IMG/VR virus record: IMGVR_UViG_3300020000_000043
Location: 1 to 37,529 of that record
Origin: a virus
Reading direction: 5' to 3' (one strand)
DNA: 37,529 nt
The notes under the pieces were generated by a model. That model was not told the DNA's origin and ran no database searches. It saw only the letters and a list, made by a program, of their open reading frames with translations. Shown piece by piece: positions 32,156-37,529 of the stretch (position 1 is the stretch's first letter; every line of letters starts with the position of its first letter). Both the position numbers and the translations under genes were made by a program.

Positions 32156-32374
32156 ATGACGATAGACGAAGCTTATAAGTATTTCGGAAGGAATTGGCGA
32201 AAAATGGCCAGGGACATTGGATTCTCGAAGAACTCTTATCAATACTGGCTAAAGATAGGGTATATCCCTATGCATACGCAAATTATCATTGAAGAGCATA
32301 CAAAAGGGAAATTAAAAGCCAACGGAATTTTAAGGACAACTAACAATGAACGACCCTCAGTTAGTGCAGTTTAA
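32156..32374 (+). CDS. Cro-like / YdaS-type helix-turn-helix regulator
   Basis: 72 aa from ATG 32156 (MTIDEAYKYFG), ACAGG 8 bases upstream. YFGRNWRKMARDIGFSKNSYQYWLKIG (about 7-33) is a Cro/YdaS-type helix-turn-helix: recognition helix SKNSYQYWL, then IPMHTQIIIEEHTKGKL that packs against it. It lies directly after the divergent promoter pair and opposite the recombination unit, the place of a Cro-type switch. No CI-type repressor and no integrase are seen in the window. Confidence 0.8.
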   Translation: MTIDEAYKYFGRNWRKMARDIGFSKNSYQYWLKIGYIPMHTQIIIEEHTKGKLKANGILRTTNNERPSVSAV

Positions 32375-32507
32375 GTATGCAGTAACGATGTCTTTAATGT
32401 CTTGTTTAAATCAGAAGCTAACACCTTATTTAATACAAGGCATTACTGAAGAAATACTTATTAAAATCAAGGATTTGTTAGAACCTATTAACAAAAAAGA
32501 GCTATAA
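32346..32507 (+). CDS. Small helical hypothetical protein
   Basis: 53 aa, MNDPQLVQFKYAVTMS to NKKEL. Overlaps the regulator by 29 bp in a different frame and has AAGGA 9 bases upstream. Purely helical; it may be a partner or anti-regulator, but I recognise nothing. The 36 bp that follow contain no gene. Confidence 0.55.
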   Translation: MNDPQLVQFKYAVTMSLMSCLNQKLTPYLIQGITEEILIKIKDLLEPINKKEL

Positions 32508-32543
32508 TATTTAACCAAAAACTCTATAAAAGGATATTAAAAA

Positions 32544-32891
32544 ATGAAAGATGCAAAGTTCAAAAAACCTAAAAAAAGCTTGATTTTTTCTTCATATTTT
32601 TCATTGGTTGCAGTACTTTTTATCGTCGTAGGTCTTTTATTTTACATTGTAAGATACGACATGGATGAGGATTACAGGAACAGAATAGCAAAGATAAATC
32701 AATCGGGATTTGCTACAGATAAAGATAAGTTTGTAACTGATGAGGGCGATAAAATTGGTACTAAAAAAGTAATTTCTCTGCAGCAGAAAGAGCAAGAAAG
32801 ACAAGATGATGTAGAAGATGCAGACGAAGAAGACCTGGACTTAAACGCAAAGTATTTTATATCCTGTGTTACAGATGAAAGTGGGATATAA
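32544..32891 (+). CDS. Single-span membrane protein with acidic tail
   Basis: 115 aa. Basic cytoplasmic start (MKDAKFKKPKKS), a membrane span (about 13-39, SLVAVLFIVVGLLFYIV), then a charged region with Asp/Glu-rich stretch (DDVEDADEEDLDL, about 88-100). Type II-like topology by the positive-inside rule. AAGGATATTAAAAA before ATG. Possibly an exclusion or membrane-tethering protein; unknown. Confidence 0.6.
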   Translation: MKDAKFKKPKKSLIFSSYFSLVAVLFIVVGLLFYIVRYDMDEDYRNRIAKINQSGFATDKDKFVTDEGDKIGTKKVISLQQKEQERQDDVEDADEEDLDLNAKYFISCVTDESGI

Positions 32892-33287
32892 AATCTAGTT
32901 GCTTGGTTGGACTTGCTCCTCTTTACTAAACGGAACGAGATGATTTAAGCATAAAAAATTTGGTAGGTCAAGAGTTAGAAACTGGCACGAGATTCTCGGG
33001 AAACCTAATGCCAGTGCGCGACGCGCTTTGATACTGCCAACCGCTTGTGGACAGCGGGCAATACAAATATTGTAACAATTTATTTTGTATAAATCAAGGC
33101 CAAGAATTATTTTGCAGAAAACGCTTTGAAAATCTTAAGATTAGTATTAGTGTGTAGAGTTACCAGGGGCGTCCTTCCCCCTAGCTGTCGAAGAGCTTTC
33201 CCGAACTTCCGACGCAACCATATTTTAGATAAGGTAAACCATTTCAACTAAATACCTTATCCCTTTGCTTTACTTGGAGATTTGCAA
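32892..33287 (+). ncRNA. Structured intergenic region upstream of rep
   Basis: About 400 bp without a gene but full of stems: ACTGGCA/TGCCAGT (32981-33015) enclosing CGAG-ATT-CTCG; palindrome GCGCGACGCGC (33016-33026); CCGCT-TGTGGAC-AGCGG (33041-33057) with outer TGCC/GGCA; ATACAAA/TTTGTAT (33061-33090) enclosing ATTGT-A-ACAAT; AGGGG/CCCCT (about 33165-33182); GTCGAAG/CTTCCGAC with one bulge (33187-33212); GATAAGGTA (33228-33236)/TACCTTATC (33253-33261). Their density exceeds chance. Either a long structured rep leader RNA, an antisense/regulatory RNA, or an origin. Confidence 0.5.
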
Positions 33288-33335
33288 ATGAACATCATCA
33301 CAGCATTACATTCGCAACAGGGGAATTGTACATGA
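33288..33335 (+). CDS. 15-codon leader peptide coupled to rep
   Basis: MNIITALHSQQGNCT, GGAG (33276-33279) 8 bases before the ATG, stop TGA (33333-33335) overlapping the rep ATG (33332) as ATGA. In IncFII/IncB-type plasmids a leader peptide of this sort must be translated to open the rep start. Too short to trust on its own; the ribosome site and exact ATGA make it credible. Confidence 0.5.
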   Translation: MNIITALHSQQGNCT

Positions 33336-34540
33336 CAGTCATGCCTAAACGCAATATAGAAAAGCTTATAAATCATTCTAAGCACATTATCGAGAAGCCT
33401 CCTTTTACACAAATCTATAATTTTGTTATCAACCATCTTATTGATTCCGATGCTTTTGCAATATGGGTTTACCTTCAATCCAAGTCAGAACAATGGATAC
33501 CTAGAGAAAAAGAAATACATAATCACTTCATAAATTTAGGAAGAGACAGAATTCATCGGGCACTTATGACTTTAAAAGCCTGTGGTCTTTATGTTGTTGC
33601 TGTACACAGAAACGAACAAACTGGCAGATTTGGCTCTTGGAGCGTACAAGTTAAATGCGGAATTGGTTGTGAGGAAAAAATACTGGCCTGGAAGGAAAGC
33701 AGGATTAATACAGGACAAGAAAAGAACAAATTGAAAAACGGAATCCAGAGCGAGTATAAAGATTGTACAGAACAAGATCCCAATCAAAATACCCCTGAAA
33801 CAGACCAAAACGAAGTGCATGCCGATATAATTATTGAACAGAATGATAGTGAAAACAATCAAAATGCACTCTGCTACCAGAATACTGGATTTCCAGAGAC
33901 TGGTGACTCAGTATACATACATAACAAAGAGCTTTTAAGAAACAAAGAAAAACAAAACAACATAACTAAACAACAACATAACTTGATAGATAAGACTGAA
34001 GAAACAAAATTGTCCAGTTCGTTTGTTTTTGATTTGTTAAAAGAAAAAGAATTGTTGAATTGCAAAAATAGATACATGAAAGATGATTTAAGAGCAGATG
34101 TTGATTTTACAAGGCAGTGTAGATTCCATTTTCAAAAAAGGATTGCGGACGGTATTGAGCCATTAAAAGCATTCTTAGGTTTGAAAAAATTAATTGTTGA
34201 GGGTAGATTTTCATGTCCATCAGATTTCGTTAATGTAGACGATCAAAATTATTACAAATCACAAATGAAAAAACATGAAGAGATAAAACTAGATTCAAAA
34301 GAATCATCAAATTCAGCGATAGAAGCCATTCAGGAGGTCGCAGTTAAACGATCTTCGCATATCCCTGGCATAGGTAGCATGAAGCATCTTGAGCGCCTCT
34401 TGGTGACCAAATTTGCGAGGGCTAAGAAATTAAATCCCAATGTTACACTCGATGAATGCCTTGATTCGTGTCAACTTAGGCTTATGGAACCTTATCGAGA
34501 GCTTATTGAACAACTTAAAGATTTAAAAAATTATGAATAA
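33332..34540 (+). CDS. Replication initiator-like protein with N-terminal winged helix
   Basis: 402 aa from ATG 33332 (GGGGA 7 bases upstream). N-terminal about 110 residues (IYNFVINHLIDSDAFAIWVY, WIPREKEIHNHF, GRDRIHRALMTLKACGLY) form a winged helix like those of phage and plasmid replication proteins; the middle (about 135-225) is Asn/Gln/Asp-rich and unstructured; the end (FTRQCRFHFQKRIADGIEP...; HLERLLVTKFARAKKLNPN) is helical and may bind DnaB-like helicase or DNA. An alternative is a transcription regulator. The DnaA boxes 36 bp after it favour replication. Confidence 0.6.
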   Translation: MTVMPKRNIEKLINHSKHIIEKPPFTQIYNFVINHLIDSDAFAIWVYLQSKSEQWIPREKEIHNHFINLGRDRIHRALMTLKACGLYVVAVHRNEQTGRFGSWSVQVKCGIGCEEKILAWKESRINTGQEKNKLKNGIQSEYKDCTEQDPNQNTPETDQNEVHADIIIEQNDSENNQNALCYQNTGFPETGDSVYIHNKELLRNKEKQNNITKQQHNLIDKTEETKLSSSFVFDLLKEKELLNCKNRYMKDDLRADVDFTRQCRFHFQKRIADGIEPLKAFLGLKKLIVEGRFSCPSDFVNVDDQNYYKSQMKKHEEIKLDSKESSNSAIEAIQEVAVKRSSHIPGIGSMKHLERLLVTKFARAKKLNPNVTLDECLDSCQLRLMEPYRELIEQLKDLKNYE

Positions 34541-34575
34541 ATATCATAATAAAAATAAGTAACTTATTAACAATT

Positions 34576-34598
34576 TTATCCACAGAATTTGTGGGTAA
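34576..34598. promoter_or_regulatory. Inverted pair of DnaA boxes, candidate origin
   Basis: Perfect TTATCCACA (34576-34584) and TGTGGGTAA (34590-34598), which is the same box inverted with one change, separated by 5 bp. Together they also form a 9-bp hairpin with one G-T pair. Flanked by AT-only stretches (34541-34575), an expected unwinding element. Sits 36 bp after the rep-like gene. Confidence 0.6.
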
Positions 34599-34614
34599 CT
34601 TTATAAGGATAAAA

Positions 34615-34806
34615 ATGTCAATAAAAATATTAACAAAAGAAGAGGTTTTGCTAGAAAATATCAGGAGTTTAAGGTTCTTTATTGCAGGGGTACAAATGGC
34701 ATTTGTAGATAGAGACATAGAATTTTCAGTGTTAGATCGTATTCAATATGAAATTGATATTTATTATGATGATTTATTGGAATTATTTGAAGAAAAAAAT
34801 GATTGA
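34615..34806 (+). CDS. Small acidic hypothetical protein
   Basis: 63 aa, MSIKILTKEEVLLEN to LFEEKND, AAGGA 5-6 bases upstream. Acidic helical. Downstream of the candidate origin. Overlaps the next gene by 8 bp. No family recognised. Confidence 0.55.
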   Translation: MSIKILTKEEVLLENIRSLRFFIAGVQMAFVDRDIEFSVLDRIQYEIDIYYDDLLELFEEKND

Positions 34807-35038
34807 TATAAATACAATTGAAAACATTGTTTTTCTCTGTTCAAAAAAATATTCATTAATGCGAGAAAGAAATGAAATATATTGTGTGCCATTTAAAAGA
34901 TTTTTTAAAAAGTACAAAAATAGAATAAAAATTATAGATGCAGAAATTTATGAAGTTGAATTGCAGCTTTATGAGCTTAATAACACACAAAGCAACAAAG
35001 AATTGATTAACGAATTAAGGTGGGTTTATAGGTGCTGA
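34799..35038 (+). CDS. Small basic hypothetical protein
   Basis: 79 aa, MIDINTIENIVFLCS to WVYRC. Basic middle (RERNEIYCVPFKRFFKKYKNR) and helical end. It ends 11 bp before the convergent leftward cluster; no terminator is visible between. Not recognised. Confidence 0.55.
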   Translation: MIDINTIENIVFLCSKKYSLMRERNEIYCVPFKRFFKKYKNRIKIIDAEIYEVELQLYELNNTQSNKELINELRWVYRC

Positions 35039-35049
35039 TGACGCATTTG

Positions 35050-35346
35050 TTAGTGCACAAAACAGTCTTCGCCACAATGCTTGCATAGCCCTAAATTTCC
35101 ATTAATTGGCTCTTCAAGTAAAACACCATCCCATTCATGCTGGCATTCAGGGTATAAAACATGACCCAACCAATTATGAAGTTCTAAAGCCTCAGATTCT
35201 GTTAATTCAAGACAATCAAAAGGCGGATAAATACCCTCTTTAAATTTTCTAAAGACTATTTCACTGTCCTTATATCTGAAGATATGTCCTGTTATTTTTA
35301 ACTCCGGGTCCGGAGACATTAACTTGGCTCTAATCCATTTAATCAC
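35050..35346 (-). CDS. Hypothetical protein with C-terminal zinc ribbon
   Basis: 98 aa, MIKWIRAKLMSPDPEL to CGEDCFVH. Ends CQHEWDGVLLEEPINGNLG then LCKHCGEDC; the CQHE.DG(I/V)L phrase is the same as in the 207-aa protein at 27319, although the two are in separate operons and different strands. Overlaps the next gene upstream by 8 bp. Confidence 0.6.
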   Translation of the reverse strand: MIKWIRAKLMSPDPELKITGHIFRYKDSEIVFRKFKEGIYPPFDCLELTESEALELHNWLGHVLYPECQHEWDGVLLEEPINGNLGLCKHCGEDCFVH

Positions 35347-35527
35347 TTAGCTTAATCCTCATAAATCCGGTTGGCTTTGTATCTATCATATCTAAACATT
35401 CAGCTAACACGTTTCCTATATATTGAAAACCGTCATAAATTGGAGGGTTACAGATGTCTCTGCACCCATTAGAATAAGTGATTAAATCAGATATTTTATT
35501 AAAAAGTTTTTGTGTTGCTTCATTCAT
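35339..35527 (-). CDS. Hypothetical small protein
   Basis: 62 aa, MNEATQKLFNKISDL to MRIKLSD. Helical, two cysteines (CRDIC). Ribosome site AAGGAATAAAAG upstream. Not recognised. Confidence 0.58.
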   Translation of the reverse strand: MNEATQKLFNKISDLITYSNGCRDICNPPIYDGFQYIGNVLAECLDMIDTKPTGFMRIKLSD

Positions 35528-35537
35528 CTTTTATTCC

Positions 35538-35774
35538 TTAGTTAACAGTTATATTTTTAAGTATTTTTTCCATGTAAGCATCAAGCCACACCTGGAAACC
35601 AGAATTATCAGTTACAAAGTGGTATAGTACTTTAATGCTAATACATGTAGCTGCTTGCATCGCTTCATTGCCACAATTAAGTCTTTCATGAATTTCTTCA
35701 AGCATTCCTTGCAGTGATTCAAGTTGTTGGCTGGCTATTGAAATAGCCTCCTCCCTGGATATTTGGGTTGTCAT
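35538..35774 (-). CDS. Hypothetical helical protein
   Basis: 78 aa, MTTQISREEAISIASQ to KNITVN. All-helical with a moderately hydrophobic central part. GGAG in CCAGGGAGGAG-type sequence precedes. Stop is one base from the next gene. Confidence 0.55.
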   Translation of the reverse strand: MTTQISREEAISIASQQLESLQGMLEEIHERLNCGNEAMQAATCISIKVLYHFVTDNSGFQVWLDAYMEKILKNITVN

Positions 35775-35775
35775 T

Positions 35776-36099
35776 TTAATGAGTCTCTTTTATATTTGCA
35801 GCCACTTCATAGAAAATAGATTCTATCTCGGCTAGAATTTTGTTTAATTGTATTGCCCGTTTATGCTTAGGCAGGTTGTATGCTAAAAATATTACGGGCA
35901 TGTGGCAAATTATCATGCACATTAGATTGTTAATAATTTGATTTTCTGTTTCGCCTCCATTAAAATTTTTATCTGAATTAGAAAGTAATTCTTTTACTTT
36001 AATTTTTAATGTGTCTAGCATGGCCATAGATAAATTATTCATTTCAATATTGAATTCATCACTGATAGTTAGTAGTCCATTTGTGAGTTTAATAGTCAT
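35776..36099 (-). CDS. 107-aa paralogue A
   Basis: Starts MTIKLTNGLLTISDEF and ends YEVAANIKETH. Same length and plan as the gene directly upstream: (N..L..(N/K)I(M)..(I/L)(C)(H/D)MP..F pattern near 60-75, E(I/V)IFF/SIFY near 93-98, ending (E)(T/I)H. Helical. Tandem duplication with divergence, each copy followed by AATGA at the junction. Confidence 0.6.
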   Translation of the reverse strand: MTIKLTNGLLTISDEFNIEMNNLSMAMLDTLKIKVKELLSNSDKNFNGGETENQIINNLMCMIICHMPVIFLAYNLPKHKRAIQLNKILAEIESIFYEVAANIKETH

Positions 36100-36100
36100 T

Positions 36101-36424
36101 TTAATGAATCTCCTGCGATCTATCGATCATCTGAAAAAATATAACTTCAATTTCATTAATCAATCTCTGCATGTGACATTCTCTATCTTCGGATGGAACA
36201 GAAGACATAACGAATCTTCCTGGCATGTCGCACAAAGTAAGAGCCATAATATTTTTAACGAGTTGATTTTTAAATTCTCCGTCAAATCTATCTTCACAGT
36301 ATCCAGGAAGCTCATTGGCAAGCATATTTTTTATGTTTTCTTTCAATATTTCCAAAAATGATATAGATAACTCATTTATAGGGTTATTAAGAAGGGTAAT
36401 GATGTCAATGAGTTGTTCTTTCAT
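36101..36424 (-). CDS. 107-aa paralogue B
   Basis: Starts MKEQLIDIITLLNNP and ends IDRSQEIH. Paralogue of 35776-36099 (MALTLCDMPGRFV corresponds to MCMIICHMPVIFL; NEIEVIFFQMI to AEIESIFYEVA). Function unknown. The spacing of one base and equal lengths make a recent-to-moderate tandem duplication the simplest explanation. Confidence 0.6.
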   Translation of the reverse strand: MKEQLIDIITLLNNPINELSISFLEILKENIKNMLANELPGYCEDRFDGEFKNQLVKNIMALTLCDMPGRFVMSSVPSEDRECHMQRLINEIEVIFFQMIDRSQEIH

Positions 36425-36633
36425 TTTAAGTTAATCCCTGATTCGTTAATTTGTTCTTCCTCGGGCTTAGATTTTCCTTCAAGAAAGCCATTTATGAAGA
36501 ATCCTTTGCAGAGAAGTTTTAAAGGCAATTCGTCAATCATGCCTTCCTCCTTTGCTTGCTGCCAACTTCGTTTAAAAAGTATCTGGCAGTCATTTATACT
36601 TTCTAGTTCTTTTTCTTGTTTAGTCTGTGTCAT
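36421..36633 (-). CDS. Hypothetical small protein
   Basis: 70 aa, MTQTKQEKELESIND to SGINLK. Charged N-terminal helix then KRSWQQAKEEGMID and GFFINGFLEG, a pattern common in phage early proteins of unknown function. Overlaps its downstream neighbour by 4 bp and its upstream neighbour by 4 bp. Confidence 0.55.
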   Translation of the reverse strand: MTQTKQEKELESINDCQILFKRSWQQAKEEGMIDELPLKLLCKGFFINGFLEGKSKPEEEQINESGINLK

Positions 36634-36977
36634 TGGCTAAATCCTTCCGAATACAGCTCTAATTTATCAGCTACAGTATGCAAATATAATTTCGCGTCTT
36701 CCTTTGTTTCAAAGACAAGGTGACTTGGTATTGGAAATTCTATATCTTGGTTTAATAGAAAAAAATTACCTGTTTCATCACTTTCATGTATGCGAATAAC
36801 CTGATATATGACTTCATCTATATTAGAAATTAAATCTCCTGAAAATCTTTCTATATTGTGAGTACGAAAATTACCTTTTACTCCAACTATCATGGCATAC
36901 GATAAATGCGCGCCTGTATAATTTGCTATATGCAAAACGTAAACTGGATCGCCTAATTTAAAATGTTCATTTATCAT
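36630..36977 (-). CDS. Hypothetical beta-rich protein
   Basis: 115 aa from ATG 36977 (GGGGGT five bases upstream; a TTG start at 36989 is less likely). FKLGDPVYVLHI and YAMIVGVKGNFRT are strands of a small barrel (SH3/KOW-like), followed by a helix-strand part with FETKEDAKLYLHTVADKLE. Resembles phage proteins that start KLGD.VY.(L/I). Unknown role. Confidence 0.58.
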   Translation of the reverse strand: MINEHFKLGDPVYVLHIANYTGAHLSYAMIVGVKGNFRTHNIERFSGDLISNIDEVIYQVIRIHESDETGNFFLLNQDIEFPIPSHLVFETKEDAKLYLHTVADKLELYSEGFSQ

Positions 36978-36979
36978 TT

Positions 36980-37210
36980 TTACCCCCAAATTATCCTAAG
37001 TGAATTTTGTATTTCTCTAGCCATCTGAACTATTTTGTCATTTGAGATAAAATCGGGTTCAATTGCATTAAGTTCTTGATTATTAAAGAAATTTTCTATC
37101 TTTTCGTTTGCTATTTCATGTTCGTGTTGGCGTTCAATTTCTTTAAAGTTACAAAGAGAATCGTAGGCTTGTTTTATTTCTGGTTCGTCGCCGTGGTATA
37201 GGTCGTTCAT
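36980..37210 (-). CDS. Hypothetical acidic protein
   Basis: 76 aa, MNDLYHGDEPEIKQA to SLRIIWG. Helical and acidic. The stop lies one base before the TTG codon of the next gene's longer reading, again tight packing. GGAG lies upstream (GAAGGAGAATAAAATG). Confidence 0.55.
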   Translation of the reverse strand: MNDLYHGDEPEIKQAYDSLCNFKEIERQHEHEIANEKIENFFNNQELNAIEPDFISNDKIVQMAREIQNSLRIIWG

Positions 37211-37211
37211 T

Positions 37212-37505
37212 TTATTCTCCTTCGCTTTTTAATAATTCAAATTTATTTACACATAGTTCTATTGTTTCATGTTGATAATCTCTAAATTCATCGCCGTCTA
37301 TATCGTCAACTTCTAATCCTAGAGAGAAAAGCGCCTCCTCAAGAATATCCTCATGTGAAAACATATCCTCCTCTAAGCCGTCTTGATATTCTTCAACTGT
37401 ATAATCATCAAAGGCTGGAAATTCATCGACAGCTTTAAGCCAATCTTCTCTTTGTTCTTTTAATGCATTCCAAATTGTTTCTTTTAGGTCTATTTCGTAT
37501 TTCAT
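37212..37505 (-). CDS. Hypothetical acidic protein, first of the leftward cluster
   Basis: 97 aa from ATG 37505 (MKYEIDLKETIWNAL), GAGGAAATAAAA upstream. Strongly acidic (FPAFDDYTVEEYQDGLEED, 28-46). Acidic small proteins made early in phage infection often mimic DNA or occupy host DNA-binding proteins; here that is only a suggestion. Its promoter is at 138-166 once the circle is closed. A frame-shifted partial copy sits at window bases 1-106. Confidence 0.6.
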   Translation of the reverse strand: MKYEIDLKETIWNALKEQREDWLKAVDEFPAFDDYTVEEYQDGLEEDMFSHEDILEEALFSLGLEVDDIDGDEFRDYQHETIELCVNKFELLKSEGE

Positions 37506-37529
37506 TTTTATTTCCTCATCGTTTATCAA
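37404..37529. repeat. Terminal direct repeat, right copy (circle overlap)
   Basis: 126 bp identical to bases 5-130. Carries the start of the acidic 97-aa gene and its ribosome site. In this copy the reading frame is intact. Confidence 0.85.

Noticed and set aside
1-37529. Integrase, attachment site or transposase
   Set aside because: No tyrosine or serine recombinase signature and no DDE transposase in any reading; the terminal repeat is a circle overlap and not an att or IS repeat.

Overview
The window is an almost complete, AT-rich, circularly closed genome of a short-tailed (podovirus-type) phage with P22/Sf6-like virion genes. The first 130 and last 126 bases carry the same sequence (exact over 126 bp, then one base of indel), so the molecule is a circle opened inside one early gene; unique length is about 37.4 kb. 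The host cannot be read directly. Strong purine-rich ribosome sites, TTGACA/TATAAT-type promoters, a GH108-type muramidase and the P22-type portal/coat/gp4/gp10 set point to a Gram-negative bacterium, probably an AT-rich proteobacterium.

Layout. (1) 255-21346, plus strand, late genes: small zinc protein, terminase small and large subunits, P22-like portal, six tiny ORFs, scaffold, coat, a second head or decoration protein, gp4-like adaptor, a free-standing HNH endonuclease, gp10-like tail protein, three ejection-type proteins, then a receptor-binding module of six proteins ending at a terminator. (2) 21411-23940: promoter, long hairpin, an odd tRNA-like gene, GH108 endolysin and VRR-NUC nuclease, two minus-strand hypotheticals, then a second dense non-coding block with two or three further tRNA-like structures and several hairpins. 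(3) 23940-25878, plus strand: small early genes, including tandem duplicates. (4) 25885-26298 minus: membrane-anchored SPFH-tail-like protein; 26368-26583: divergent control region with repeats spaced 20 bp. (5) 26604-29024, plus: small overlapping early genes, many with zinc knuckles. (6) 29017-32059, minus: two paralogous membrane proteins, a basic/acidic unknown, RecT-like annealing protein and RecE/DUF3799-type exonuclease. (7) 32084-34598, plus: Cro-like regulator, small genes, a 430-bp structured non-coding stretch, a 15-codon leader ORF coupled to a winged-helix replication protein, then an inverted pair of DnaA boxes. (8) 34615-35038 plus and 35050-37529 minus: small unknown genes, the minus cluster being driven from a promoter that lies just past the circle joint (138-166).

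How it works together. Packaging, capsid and tail genes form one late block; replication looks host-dependent (only a Rep-like initiator, RecE/RecT and nucleases; no polymerase, helicase or integrase seen). The Rep region (structured leader, coupled leader peptide, DnaA boxes just downstream) resembles plasmid replication control, so a phage-plasmid lifestyle is possible but unproven. The most unusual material is RNA: three tRNA-like genes share an 8-bp acceptor plus 5-bp T stem, are over 100 nt long and lack a standard anticodon loop; one of them seems to have another, 76-nt tRNA lodged inside it. In addition, several genes begin directly after long perfect hairpins.
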